64,000 nt of DNA from Paeniglutamicibacter sulfureus (lineage in GTDB: Bacteria > Actinomycetota > Actinomycetes > Actinomycetales > Micrococcaceae), in NCBI RefSeq assembly GCF_030512175.1, contig NZ_JAULBL010000002.1, forward strand, positions 432,149-496,148, written 5' to 3'. The first letter of the stretch is position 1, and each line of letters begins with the position of its first letter. Shown one piece after another: positions 27,745 through 38,526 of the stretch. The position numbers and the translations under genes are program-made. A model generated the notes under the pieces. The model was not told the DNA's origin and did no database searches. It saw only the letters and a program-made list of their open reading frames with translations.

Positions 27745-28485
27745 TCAGCCCGCGTTGACGGCGGCCTTGGTGATCGGCCAGCCGGTGACCACCTTGGGTC
27801 GAGGCGTGGCGTAGGTGCGCACCTTGGAGGTGCTCAGCCCCAGCCGGATGAGGGATTCGGCGATGGTCACCGCGGCACGCACGCCGTCCACGATCGGCAC
27901 GCCGGTGGCCTCGGCGACCTTGGCCTCAAGCTCCGCCATGCCGCCGCAGCCAAGCACGATGACCTCGGCCTTGTCGTCCTGCACCGCCTGGCGAGACTGC
28001 TCCACGATGGCGGCCACGGCGCGTTCGGGATCGGACTCGAGCTCGAGCACGCCCAGTCCGCTGGCGCGGACCGAGGCGCAGCGGTCGGTGAGCCCGGCCA
28101 GCTTCAGCCGGTCCTCGATCAGCGGAACCGTCCTGTCCAGCGTGGTGACCACGGAGTACTTGTGCCCCAGGAACTGGGCGGTGGATGCGGCCGCCTCGGT
28201 GATGTCCACGACCGGGACATCGAGCAGTTCCTGCAGGCCCTCGCGGCCGTGTTCGCCGTAGCCGGCCTGGATGACGGCGTCGAAGGGTTCGGTGTAGTTC
28301 ACGACCTTGTCCATGACGGCGATGGCGGCGAGGTAGCTCTCGAAGTTTCCCTCGCAGGAATCGGCGCCGAAGTCGGGCGTCAGCTCGACGATCTCGGTTC
28401 CCGGGGAGGCCGCCGAACGGGCCGAGTCGCCGATGGACCGGGTCATGGACGCGGTGGTGTTGACGTTGAGGACCAGAATGCGCAT
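27745..28485 (-). CDS. Aspartate/glutamate racemase family, probable allantoin (hydantoin) racemase
   Basis: A 246-residue cofactor-independent racemase of the hydantoin/allantoin branch, interconverting (R)- and (S)-allantoin so both can be used. The start MRILVLNVNTTASMT and the two-cysteine catalytic pair are visible: Cys in GADSCEGNF near residue 64 and Cys in VIVLGCGGMAEL near 180. It lies 45 bp after the NCS1 permease in the same orientation and faces away from allB. That supports allantoin over other hydantoins, though the family alone cannot decide. Confidence 0.87.
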   Translation of the reverse strand: MRILVLNVNTTASMTRSIGDSARSAASPGTEIVELTPDFGADSCEGNFESYLAAIAVMDKVVNYTEPFDAVIQAGYGEHGREGLQELLDVPVVDITEAAASTAQFLGHKYSVVTTLDRTVPLIEDRLKLAGLTDRCASVRASGLGVLELESDPERAVAAIVEQSRQAVQDDKAEVIVLGCGGMAELEAKVAEATGVPIVDGVRAAVTIAESLIRLGLSTSKVRTYATPRPKVVTGWPITKAAVNAG

Positions 28486-28530
28486 GGGGAAACTCCTGTG
28501 TGGCGGTGGATCTGAAGCGGGCGGTGGGCC

Positions 28531-30051
28531 CTAGTGGGTGGGGGCGACGGCGATGGCCTCGCCGTCGACGTCCTGGTGGACCTGGCCGCGCTTGGCGATG
28601 GCCAGGTAGACGAGGGCGCCGAGGCCGGAGCCGATGAACCAGGCGAAGGCCGAGACGTGTCCCAGGGCCGGGGAGAAGGCCAGGACCAGTGCCGCAATGG
28701 CGGAGATGCCCAGGGCTGTGATGGCGCGGAAGTTCACGCCGCGGGTGAAGAAGTACGTGCCCTCGGGGTTGGTGCGGTAGAGGTCCGGGACATTGATCCG
28801 GGCGCGGCGCAGGATCCAGTAGTCGGCCATGATAATGCCGAACAGCGGGCCGAGCAGGGCGCCCAGACCGCCGAGGAAGTAGGTGATGACGGCGGGGGAG
28901 TTGTAGAGGTTCCACGGCAGGATCAGCAGACCGATGACGCCGGAGATGATGCCGGCGCGGCGGAAGTTCAGCACCTTGGGGAAGAGGTTGGTCAGCGCGT
29001 AGATCGGGGCGACGAAGTTGGCCATCAGGTTCACCGCGATGGTCAGGATCAGCAGGGCCGCCGATGCCGCCAGCAGCAGGAAGGTGTTCGGAATGGCGGC
29101 GACGACGTCCGAGGGACTGTCGATGATGGAGCCGTCGATCTTGAACTGGGCACCGGTCATGACCACGACGATCACGCCGAAGAGCAGCATGTTCAGCGGG
29201 ATGCCCCAGAAGTTGCCGCGCACGATCGAGCCCTTGGAGCGCGCGCTGCGGGTGAAGTCGCAGAAGTTCAGCACGAAGGTTGCATAGATGGAGACCCAGA
29301 GGGCGCCGCCGCCAAGGATTCCGAGCCACATGTCGACCCCGGTCTTGGCGTCCCCGGTGGACCAGGCGATGGAGCCGCCGGCCTGGGCGAACATCCATAT
29401 GGCCAGCGCACCCATGGTGACGAGGATGACCGGGCCGGCGAAGGCCTCGTACTTGCGGATCATTTCCATGCCGTAGCTGACGATGACCAGTTGCAGCGCC
29501 CAGAGGGAGACGAAGCAGATCCAGCCAAGGGTGGAAAGGCCCAGGATGCTGTTGGAGTTAAGATCCGCGGCAGAGGGGGCCACGGCCAGGATCATCACCA
29601 CGAGCACCACGGATGCCAGGTAGGTCTGGATGCCGAACCAGGCGATCGCCACCGCACCGCGCAGGAGGGCCGGGATCTGTGCCCCGCGGATGCCGAAGGC
29701 AATGCGGCTCATGACCGGGAACGGGACGCCGGTCTTTTCGCCCATGAAGCCGGAAAAATTCAACAGCCCAAAGAGCAGGACTGCGCCGAAGCCCAGGGCC
29801 AGCAGGATCTGCCAGCCGCCCAGGCCGAGTGCAAAGAGCCCGATCGCAAATGCGTAGTTCCCCAGGGAGTGGACGTCGTTGGCCCACAGCGTGAAGATGC
29901 TGTAGCTGGACCAGGTTCTTCCCGCCTTGGTGGTCGGTGCCAGGTCGCTGTTGTACAGCGACGCGCTGAGCCCATGGGGATTCAGTTCGTGCTGGACCAC
30001 GGGCGGGACGCTGGATTCTGACGTCGCAGTGCGCACATCTGGATGGGTCAT
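28531..30051 (-). CDS. NCS1 family permease, probable allantoin transporter
   Basis: A 506-residue nucleobase:cation symporter-1 with 12 predicted helices. The family N-terminal pattern is WSSYSIFTLWANDVHSLGNY, with ARINVPDLY late in the protein. The closest known roles are allantoin (PucI) and hydantoin (Mhp1/HyuP) uptake. Co-transcription with an allantoin racemase and a position divergent from the glyoxylate operon make allantoin the best guess. Its upstream region carries candidate operator site 4. Confidence 0.88.
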   Translation of the reverse strand: MTHPDVRTATSESSVPPVVQHELNPHGLSASLYNSDLAPTTKAGRTWSSYSIFTLWANDVHSLGNYAFAIGLFALGLGGWQILLALGFGAVLLFGLLNFSGFMGEKTGVPFPVMSRIAFGIRGAQIPALLRGAVAIAWFGIQTYLASVVLVVMILAVAPSAADLNSNSILGLSTLGWICFVSLWALQLVIVSYGMEMIRKYEAFAGPVILVTMGALAIWMFAQAGGSIAWSTGDAKTGVDMWLGILGGGALWVSIYATFVLNFCDFTRSARSKGSIVRGNFWGIPLNMLLFGVIVVVMTGAQFKIDGSIIDSPSDVVAAIPNTFLLLAASAALLILTIAVNLMANFVAPIYALTNLFPKVLNFRRAGIISGVIGLLILPWNLYNSPAVITYFLGGLGALLGPLFGIIMADYWILRRARINVPDLYRTNPEGTYFFTRGVNFRAITALGISAIAALVLAFSPALGHVSAFAWFIGSGLGALVYLAIAKRGQVHQDVDGEAIAVAPTH

Positions 30052-30139
30052 GAGAGCTCGTACCTTTCACCACAGGGGGGTGTGACGGAGATTACTTCGT
30101 GGATCGATGATGACACGATTCCATGTAAAAGAAAAGGAT

Positions 30140-30154
30140 TTTCGTCAGGTGGAA
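30140..30154 (-). promoter_or_regulatory. Candidate purine/allantoin-regulon operator, site 4
   Basis: Read on the minus strand this is TTCCACCTGACGAAA, 89 bp before the permease start. Its left part equals site 1 (TTCCACC), and it fits about 12 of 15 positions of the pattern from the other sites, so it is the weakest of the four. Confidence 0.35.
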
Positions 30155-30263
30155 TTATCGGAAAAATCCTGTGGCCCAAATTTCACTGGTCACGCCCGGT
30201 TCGCATCAAATTCCGTCGCCCGGGGCGTGGTGGCTGGTCGGTGGGCGGAGGTGTTGCGCACCC

Positions 30264-30293
30264 TTGACAGTGACTCAGCCCACTCGCTAGAGT
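30264..30293 (+). promoter_or_regulatory. Candidate promoter of the hyi-allB operon
   Basis: TTGACA (30264-30269) and TAGAGT (30288-30293) with an 18-base spacer. It is the best consensus-like promoter in the window and lies 60 bp before the hyi start. Confidence 0.55.
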
Positions 30294-30314
30294 TCTCATC
30301 AAGCAATAAACATA

Positions 30315-30329
30315 TTTCACAATATGGAA
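30315..30329 (+). promoter_or_regulatory. Candidate purine/allantoin-regulon operator, site 3
   Basis: TTTCACAATATGGAA lies 21 bp downstream of the predicted -10 box and 24 bp before the hyi start, so it falls in the early transcribed region. It shares T2, C4-A5-C6, A8-T9 and G13-A14-A15 with sites 1 and 2. Confidence 0.5.
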
Positions 30330-30353
30330 GTTGGAACCATGAAGGAGTCGAAG

Positions 30354-31145
30354 ATGGCCTACACCGTCAACTGTTCAATCTTGCTCACCGAGCTCCCCTT
30401 GCTGGAGCGCGCCGCCGCGGCCAAGGCCGCGGGCTTCGACAGCGTTGAATTCTGGTGGCCGTTTGCCACGGCGGTACCCGCCGACTCCGAGGTCGACGCC
30501 TTTGTTGCATCGATCAAGGACGCGGGCGTCACCCTCGAGGGCCTGAACTTCTTCGCCGGCGACATGCCGGCCGGCGACCGCGGACTGGTTTCCTGGGTCG
30601 GACGCGAATCCGAGTTCCTCGACAACATCGACGTCGTGGCAGGTATTGGCGAGGCCACCGGCTGCAAGGGCTTCAACGCCCTGTACGGAAACCGGCAGCC
30701 CGGGGTCGACGGCCAGGCGCACGACAAACTGGCCGTTTCCAACCTGGTGGCCGCGGCCAAGGGCGTCGAGCGGATCGGGGGCACGGTGTTGCTCGAGCCG
30801 ATCTCGGGATCCGAGGCCTACCCGCTGAAGACCTCCGCCGACGCATTCTTTGTCCTGGAAAAGGTCCACGCCGCAGGCGCAGCCAACGTCAAGCTGCTGG
30901 CCGACTTCTACCACCTGGCCGTGAATGGCGACGACGTGGCCACGCTGATCGAGGAGCACGCCCACGAATTCGGGCACATCCAAATCGCCGACGATCCGGG
31001 ACGCGGCGCACCGGGCACCGGAACCCTGCCACTGGGCGAATGGGTCACCCGTTCCCGCGACCTCGGCTACGCCGGCGGCGTCGCCCTTGAATACAAGGCC
31101 GCCCACGCGGAGGCCTTCACCTGGCTCATCCGCCAGCCAGTCTAA
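30354..31145 (+). CDS. hyi: Hydroxypyruvate isomerase family protein
   Basis: A 263-residue xylose-isomerase-like TIM barrel that interconverts tartronate semialdehyde and hydroxypyruvate. The start AYTVNCSILLTELPLLERA is typical. Conserved metal/acid residues lie in VLLEPIS, KLLADFYHL, FGHIQIADDPGRGAPGTG and GGVALEY. The ATG at 30354 has GAAGGAG six bases upstream; an upstream in-frame start is rejected. First gene of the five-gene glyoxylate-to-glycerate operon ending with allB. Confidence 0.9.
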   Translation: MAYTVNCSILLTELPLLERAAAAKAAGFDSVEFWWPFATAVPADSEVDAFVASIKDAGVTLEGLNFFAGDMPAGDRGLVSWVGRESEFLDNIDVVAGIGEATGCKGFNALYGNRQPGVDGQAHDKLAVSNLVAAAKGVERIGGTVLLEPISGSEAYPLKTSADAFFVLEKVHAAGAANVKLLADFYHLAVNGDDVATLIEEHAHEFGHIQIADDPGRGAPGTGTLPLGEWVTRSRDLGYAGGVALEYKAAHAEAFTWLIRQPV

Positions 31146-31213
31146 GCAGCCCCCACCTTTTCGGGCACGCGCTGCCCGAGCCACCAGCACGCACAAGTTT
31201 TCAGGAGCACGGC

Positions 31214-32131
31214 ATGTCGAACACGCACAAGATCGCATTCATCGGCCTGGGCATCATGGGCCTTCCCATGGCCATCAACCTGGCCAAGGCAGGCTTTGAG
31301 GTCACCGGCTACAACCGGAGCCCGGAAAAGACCGCGGAACTCGTGGCCGCCGGCGGCAAGGGTGCCGGGTCCATCCCCGAGGCCGTGGCCGACGTCGACG
31401 TCGTCATCACCATGGTCCCGGATTCCGCTGACGTCGAAGACGTCGTCACCGGCGAGGCCGGGGTCTTCGCGCACGCCAAGTCCGGCGCTCTGTGGATCGA
31501 CAATTCCTCCATCCGCCCCGACGTGGCGGCGCGCCTGTCCGACGAGGCCCGCGCCGCGGGACTCCGCCCGCTGGACGCCCCGGTCTCCGGCGGCGAAGCC
31601 GGTGCCATCGGCGGAGTGCTCTCCATCATGGTCGGCGGCGAGCAAGCAGACTTCGCCGACGCCGAGGCCGTCTTCAATGCCGTGGGCAAGACCATCGTGC
31701 TGGTGGGCCCCTCGGGTTCCGGCCAGACCGTCAAGGCAGCCAACCAGCTGATCGTTGCGGCGAACATCCAGGCACTTTCCGAGGCGGTGGTGTTCCTTGA
31801 GGCCTACGGCGTCGACACCGACGCGGCCCTGGAGGTCCTCGGCGGCGGGCTCGCCGGCTCCAAGGTCCTGGACCAAAAGGGGCAGAAGATCCTCGACAGG
31901 TCCTTCGAACCAGGCTTTCGCCTGGCCCTGCACCACAAAGACATGGGCATCGTGACCTCCGCCGCCCGCGAGGCGGGCGTCGTGCTTCCGCTCGGCGCAC
32001 TCGTCGCCCAGCTCGTGGCCTCCACCGTGGCCAGCGGCGACGGCGCACTTGACCACTCCGGACTTTTCCGCGGCGTACAACGCCTCAGCGGATCCGCCGA
32101 CGTGCCGGCCGAACCCGTAGCCGCCAACTAG
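31214..32131 (+). CDS. glxR: 2-hydroxy-3-oxopropionate (tartronate semialdehyde) reductase
   Basis: A 305-residue beta-hydroxyacid dehydrogenase that reduces tartronate semialdehyde to glycerate. The N-terminal Rossmann motif is FIGLGIMGLPMAINLAKAG. The substrate motif DAPVSGGEAGAIGGVLS is near residue 120, and the catalytic lysine is in GQTVKAANQL near 170. It lies between hyi and gcl, exactly as in other glyoxylate-carboligase operons. Confidence 0.93.
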   Translation: MSNTHKIAFIGLGIMGLPMAINLAKAGFEVTGYNRSPEKTAELVAAGGKGAGSIPEAVADVDVVITMVPDSADVEDVVTGEAGVFAHAKSGALWIDNSSIRPDVAARLSDEARAAGLRPLDAPVSGGEAGAIGGVLSIMVGGEQADFADAEAVFNAVGKTIVLVGPSGSGQTVKAANQLIVAANIQALSEAVVFLEAYGVDTDAALEVLGGGLAGSKVLDQKGQKILDRSFEPGFRLALHHKDMGIVTSAAREAGVVLPLGALVAQLVASTVASGDGALDHSGLFRGVQRLSGSADVPAEPVAAN

Positions 32132-32145
32132 CAAGCAGGGCAGTT

Positions 32146-32179
32146 GGTGCGGTGCCGGCCCGGAAGCCGGCACCGCACC
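32146..32179 (+). terminator. Perfect 14-bp hairpin inside the glyoxylate operon
   Basis: GGTGCGGTGCCGGC and GCCGGCACCGCACC enclose the loop CCGGAA between glxR and gcl. This 169-bp gap is the longest in the operon. It may act as an attenuator, mRNA-processing site or partial terminator; gcl could also have its own promoter behind it. Confidence 0.5.
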
Positions 32180-32300
32180 GTCCGCCCCAGGGATCCTTCG
32201 CGGCCAGCACCCGCTGTGCGCCATCGGTCCACCCAAACCCACACCCTCCTCCCGCCAGGCAAGTGCCGGCGCCGGGGATTGACACAAGGAGCTGAACACC

Positions 32301-34106
<1,806 letters not shown>

Positions 34107-34137
34107 GCCGGAAAAACACGAGAGGAGGCGGCACACC

Positions 34138-35283
34138 ATGTTGGTAGTAGTGGCACCGGACAAATTCAAGGGATCGCTCACCGGCGCGCAGGTTGCCGCC
34201 GCCATCGAGGCGGGGGTGCGCGCGGCAATGCCCGGGGCGCGCACGCTCGCGGTGCCCGTCGCCGACGGCGGAGAGGGAACCCTCGCCGCGGCCGCCCAAT
34301 GCGGCTTCGAGCTGCACCAGGCGACGGTCGCCGGGCCCACCGGGGAGCCGGTGCGCGCTGCCTTCGGCCTGCGGGAGGAGGTGGCCGTCGTGGAGATGGC
34401 CGAGGCCTCCGGCCTGGACCGGCTGCCCGGCGGGAAGGATGCGCTCGGGGCCACCAGCCTCGGCACCGGCGAACTAATCGCCGCGGCGCTGGACGCCGGG
34501 GCGACCCAGGTCATCCTCGGCGTGGGCGGGAGCGCCTGCACCGACGGCGGGGCCGGCATGCTTCAGGGACTCGGCGCCAGACTGCTGGACGAGCAGGGCA
34601 ACGAGCTGCCGCTGGGCGGCGGAACGCTTGGCACCCTTGAGACAGTGGACCTCTCCGGGCTCGATACCCGCATCGCCTCGACCTCTTTCACGCTCGCAGC
34701 CGATGTGGAGAACCCGCTCACCGGGCCCAACGGCGCAGCCTTCGTCTTCGCCCCGCAAAAGGGTGCGAACCCTGGCCAGGTGGAGATCCTCGATGCGGCA
34801 CTTGACCGTTGGGCTCGACTCCTGGGTAACGAGCTAGGCACCGAGAGCACCAACAGACTCGTCTCCTCGCCGGGTGCCGGGGCCGCCGGCGGCGTGGGCT
34901 TCGCCGCGATGGCCGTGCTGGGAGCAACCCGGCGCCGCGGCATCGACGTGGTGCTGGAGCTGACCGGACTGGAAGAAGCACTGTCCGGGGCCGTCGCGGT
35001 GTTCACCGGCGAGGGCAGCCTCGACACCCAGTCGCTGGAGGGCAAGACGCCGGTGGGCGTGGCCCAGCTGGCCGCCGCCCACGGCATTCCCGTCTACGCA
35101 ATTTGTGGACGCAACCAACTTTCCGCCGAGCAGGCAACCGACGCGGGTTTCACCGCTGTCAGGTCGCTGCTCGAGCTGGAACCCGATGTTGCCCGTTGCA
35201 TGAGTGAGGGTGGACCACTTGTGCAACGGGCGGCAACCCTCTTGGCCGAAGAATTCCTGGCCACCCACGCGGCCCCCGCGTAA
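34138..35283 (+). CDS. glxK: Glycerate kinase
   Basis: Phosphorylates glycerate to a phosphoglycerate for entry into lower glycolysis. The 381-residue protein has the type-II glycerate kinase layout: VVAPDKFKGSLTGAQVAAAI at the start, VADGGEGT near 43, and GVGGSACTDGGAGMLQGLGA near 125. Later come SSPGAGAAGGVGFAAMAVLG and FTGEGSLDTQSLEGKTPVGV. GAGGAGG precedes the ATG. Fourth gene of the operon. The overlapping upstream frame inside gcl is rejected as the start. Confidence 0.93.
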   Translation: MLVVVAPDKFKGSLTGAQVAAAIEAGVRAAMPGARTLAVPVADGGEGTLAAAAQCGFELHQATVAGPTGEPVRAAFGLREEVAVVEMAEASGLDRLPGGKDALGATSLGTGELIAAALDAGATQVILGVGGSACTDGGAGMLQGLGARLLDEQGNELPLGGGTLGTLETVDLSGLDTRIASTSFTLAADVENPLTGPNGAAFVFAPQKGANPGQVEILDAALDRWARLLGNELGTESTNRLVSSPGAGAAGGVGFAAMAVLGATRRRGIDVVLELTGLEEALSGAVAVFTGEGSLDTQSLEGKTPVGVAQLAAAHGIPVYAICGRNQLSAEQATDAGFTAVRSLLELEPDVARCMSEGGPLVQRAATLLAEEFLATHAAPA

Positions 35284-35332
35284 CCCCGCCAACCACCGCA
35301 TTTTCCAACGCACGAGATCTAAGGACGAGACC

Positions 35333-36724
35333 ATGGGCAACACCGAGCTCACCGAGGCAACGACGCCACGGACGGAAGAAAACACAGGCGCGGACTTCGA
35401 CCTGGTGATCCGCGGCGAGCGGATCGTCACGGGCGCCGGAACCGTCGCGCGCGAAATCGGCATCCGCGACGGCAAGATCGTGGCCATCGAGCCGCTGGGC
35501 AACAACCTCTCCGGCGCGCGGCTCATCGAGCTTTCCGCCGAAGAGGTGCTGATCCCGGGCCTGGTGGACACGCACGTGCACGTCAATGAGCCGGGGCGCA
35601 CCGAGTGGGAGGGCTTCGAGTCCGCCACCAAGGCCGCCGCCGCGGGCGGGGTGACCACGATCGTGGACATGCCGCTGAACTCGATCCCGCCGACCGTCAA
35701 CGTCGAGGCCCTCGAGCTCAAGCAGGACGCTGCCCGGGCCAAGGCCTACGTGGACGTCGGATTCTGGGGCGGGGCCATCCCGGGCAACAAGTCCGACCTG
35801 CGCGAGCTGCACGACGCGGGGGTCTTCGGTTTCAAGTGCTTCCTGCTCCACTCCGGCGTCGAGGAATTTCCGTACCTCGAACCCGACGAGATGGAAGAGG
35901 ACATGACCGAGATCGTGTCCTTCGACTCGATGATGCTGGTCCACGCCGAGGATTCGCGCGCCATCGACCGCGCCCCAAACGCCGAGGGCGACCACTACGA
36001 CCGCTTCCTGGCCTCGCGTCCGCGCGGCGCCGAGAACGTCGCGGTGGCCGAGGTCATCGAGCGCGCCCGCTGGACCGGCGCCCGCGCCCACATCCTGCAC
36101 CTGTCCTCCTCCGACGCGCTTCCGATGATCGAATCGGCCAAGCGCGACGGCGTGAAGCTGACCGTGGAGACCTGCCCGCACTACCTCACGCTGCTGGCCG
36201 AGGAGATCCCGAACGGCGCCACCGCGTTCAAGTGCTGCCCGCCGATCCGCGAGGCCTCCAACCGCGAACTGCTCTGGAAGGGACTCGAGGACGGGATCAT
36301 CGACTGCATCGTCTCGGACCACTCGCCCTCGACCATCGACCTCAAGGACGTCGAGAACGGCGACTTCGGCGTGGCCTGGGGCGGGGTCGCCTCGCTGCAG
36401 CTGGGCCTGGCGCTGATCTGGACCGAGGCCCAGCGTCGCGGCATCAAGCTCGAGACCGTGCTGGACTGGATGTCCAAGCGCCCGGCGGAAATCGCCGGCC
36501 TGCAGCACAAGGGTGCGATCGCGCTGGGGAACGACGCCGACTTCGCCTTCTTCGCACCCGAGGACAGTTTCCTGGTCGATGTGAACAAGCTGCACCACAA
36601 GAACCCGATCTCCCCGTACCAGGGCAAGGTCCTGGCCGGCAAGGTCCGCCGGACCTTCGTGCGCGGCACCGAGGTCGACTTCACGACCCCGCAGGGCAAG
36701 CTGATTCGCCGCGGCGAGGTCTAG
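35333..36724 (+). CDS. allB: Allantoinase
   Basis: Metal-dependent cyclic amidohydrolase of 463 residues opening (S)-allantoin to allantoate. The binuclear site is visible: HVHVNEPG (His-x-His) near residue 80, the carboxylated lysine in FGFKCFLLHSG near 167, LVHAED, HILHLSS, and the aspartate in VSDHSPSTI near 333. The N-terminus is about 15 residues longer than usual. A start at 35204 would overlap glxK and lacks a ribosome site, whereas AAGGACGAG precedes 35333. Last gene of the operon. Confidence 0.93.
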   Translation: MGNTELTEATTPRTEENTGADFDLVIRGERIVTGAGTVAREIGIRDGKIVAIEPLGNNLSGARLIELSAEEVLIPGLVDTHVHVNEPGRTEWEGFESATKAAAAGGVTTIVDMPLNSIPPTVNVEALELKQDAARAKAYVDVGFWGGAIPGNKSDLRELHDAGVFGFKCFLLHSGVEEFPYLEPDEMEEDMTEIVSFDSMMLVHAEDSRAIDRAPNAEGDHYDRFLASRPRGAENVAVAEVIERARWTGARAHILHLSSSDALPMIESAKRDGVKLTVETCPHYLTLLAEEIPNGATAFKCCPPIREASNRELLWKGLEDGIIDCIVSDHSPSTIDLKDVENGDFGVAWGGVASLQLGLALIWTEAQRRGIKLETVLDWMSKRPAEIAGLQHKGAIALGNDADFAFFAPEDSFLVDVNKLHHKNPISPYQGKVLAGKVRRTFVRGTEVDFTTPQGKLIRRGEV

Positions 36725-36969
36725 GCCGCCGAGCCGACTTAAACTTCCGGGCCGCCCCGGCTTCTCCCGCCACCTTCAACGCGTCTCCTTGGTCAGTGAC
36801 CGCGCTGAGGGTGCGGGGATCGCCGGAGCGGCCCGGTATTCTTAACTTCGGATCGGCCCGCCAATCGCTTTATCCAAGAGGTTGACTATATGCTGGAGTG
36901 GTGCGGGTTTGCACCACGCATCGCACCACGTCGACGTGGGGCCGAACAACTTCGAGCCGGGGGAGCGCC

Positions 36970-37461
36970 ATGGCGGGGACAGACAGGACGCAGGCGTATT
37001 CCGCGACCCCGCCGGACCGCGGTCCGGGCAGGGATTCGGCGGCCCCGAGCTGGCAGCGGGTCAATTGCCTGGGGATGGTGGTGACCGCGGTCCTCACCGG
37101 CGCGATCCTTTTCGTGCTCGCCGGCAATAGCCACGGCGGCCTGAACGAATTCCGGATGGTCAACACCCTGCTGCTGGTGGCCTTCGGTTTCGTGGTGTTG
37201 GCCGCGCTGTTCAGCGCATTGGGCGCGAAGTTCCTCGGGCTCACCTCCCGTTGCACCTGCATGCTCGCCGTGGGGCTGGCCTGGGCGCTCTGCGTCCCGC
37301 TCGCCGCCTGGATCAACATGGGCGGGGCGACGGCCGAGGCGTTCGAGGTGGAGTTCGGCGACTGGGGCTGGGCACTGCTTCCGGCGTTGGCCTATGCCCT
37401 GGTGATTCTCGCATTGCAGCTGGGCGATCGCCGTCGCGCCACGGGCTCCGCCTCGGCGTAA
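36970..37461 (+). CDS. Hypothetical four-helix membrane protein
   Basis: I do not recognise a family. The 163-residue protein starts with about 25 hydrophilic residues (MAGTDRTQAYSATPPDRGPG) and has four hydrophobic helices: GMVVTAVLTGAILFVLAG, TLLLVAFGFVVLAALFSALG, MLAVGLAWALCVPLAAWI and LLPALAYALVILALQL. GGGGGAG just upstream supports the start at 36970. It ends 12 bp from the convergent GlxA-type regulator. Role unknown. Confidence 0.6.
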   Translation: MAGTDRTQAYSATPPDRGPGRDSAAPSWQRVNCLGMVVTAVLTGAILFVLAGNSHGGLNEFRMVNTLLLVAFGFVVLAALFSALGAKFLGLTSRCTCMLAVGLAWALCVPLAAWINMGGATAEAFEVEFGDWGWALLPALAYALVILALQLGDRRRATGSASA

Positions 37462-37473
37462 ACGGCCCGCCGC

Positions 37474-38421
37474 TCAGCGGGCGGTGAAACGGTGGCGGTA
37501 TGAGGTCGGCGTGGTGGAATAGGCGGAAACGAAGTTCTGGCGGAAGGTCACCGCGCTGCCGAAGCCGCAGGATTCGGCAATGCGGGCAATGCTCCAGTTG
37601 GTGGTTTCCAGCAATTGGCGGGCATCGTCGAGCCGCCGGCCCAGCACCCAGCGCGCGGGGGAGAGCCCGGTGACCTCCTTGAACCTGCGGGTGAAGTTCC
37701 GCTTGCTCATCGTTGCATGGGCCGCCATGGCGTCCACCTCGAGGTCCTGGTCGAGGTTCGACAGTGCCCACTGAATGGTCCGGCCCAGCGGCCCGTCCAA
37801 CTCGGGATCCGGCAGCGGGCGGGCGATGTATTGCGCCTGGCCCCCATCGCGGTGCGGAGCGATGACGATCTGGCGCGCCACGGTGGCCGCGGCCGCCGAG
37901 CCGAGGCGGGTGCGCACGATGTGCAGGCAGGCATCCAGGGCCGAAGCGGTGCCGGCCGAGGTGAGCACGTCGCCGTGGTCGATGTAGAGGGCTGAATCGT
38001 TGAATTCCGCGGCATGCGGCTTGGCCGCGACCTCCCGGGCGGCTCCCCAGTGCGTCACGGCCGTGCGCCCGTCGAGCACGCCGCTGCAGGCGACCGGGTA
38101 GGCGCCGAGGCACAGGCCCGCAATGGCGGCACCGCGCCCATGGGCCTCGCGAATCAGCCGAAGCAGTTCCCCGGAGGGATCGGGCAGCTCCGAGAGCCAA
38201 GAGGGGAACACCACGAGGTCGGCGTCGGCTGCAGTTTCCGGCCCGGAAATGTCGCCGATCAGGTTGCCCTCGGCGCTGCGCACCGGCTGCCCCGCGTCAT
38301 TGAATACCGCCGTCGTCCAGTCCGGGGCGAGACCCAACCGCGCAACTTCGCCGAAAACCAGCAGGGGCGTGGCGAGGTGGAACATGGTCATGCCATCGAA
38401 GGCGTGGATGGCGATCTTCAT
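37474..38421 (-). CDS. GlxA family AraC-type regulator with DJ-1/PfpI domain
   Basis: A 315-residue regulator: an N-terminal DJ-1/PfpI-like class I amidotransferase fold (MKIAIHAFDGMTMFHLATPL, GAAIAGLCLGAYPVACSGVL with the nucleophile-elbow cysteine) and a C-terminal AraC DNA-binding domain (MSKRNFTRRFKEVTGLSPAR, IARIAESCGFGSAVTFRQNF). The inner ATG at 38421 fits the family start better than the GTG at 38463. Divergent from the cysteine hydrolase, its likely target, since such pairs commonly regulate amide or nicotinamide catabolism. Confidence 0.87.
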   Translation of the reverse strand: MKIAIHAFDGMTMFHLATPLLVFGEVARLGLAPDWTTAVFNDAGQPVRSAEGNLIGDISGPETAADADLVVFPSWLSELPDPSGELLRLIREAHGRGAAIAGLCLGAYPVACSGVLDGRTAVTHWGAAREVAAKPHAAEFNDSALYIDHGDVLTSAGTASALDACLHIVRTRLGSAAAATVARQIVIAPHRDGGQAQYIARPLPDPELDGPLGRTIQWALSNLDQDLEVDAMAAHATMSKRNFTRRFKEVTGLSPARWVLGRRLDDARQLLETTNWSIARIAESCGFGSAVTFRQNFVSAYSTTPTSYRHRFTAR

Positions 38422-38526
38422 GTTGGCCCATTTCCATCGAAGATGTGCATATACGCCACTCACTGTACCCGAGCGGGCCCTGCCATGCTGGAATCACCAA
38501 CCAAACACAACGAATGGGAGCCCACC

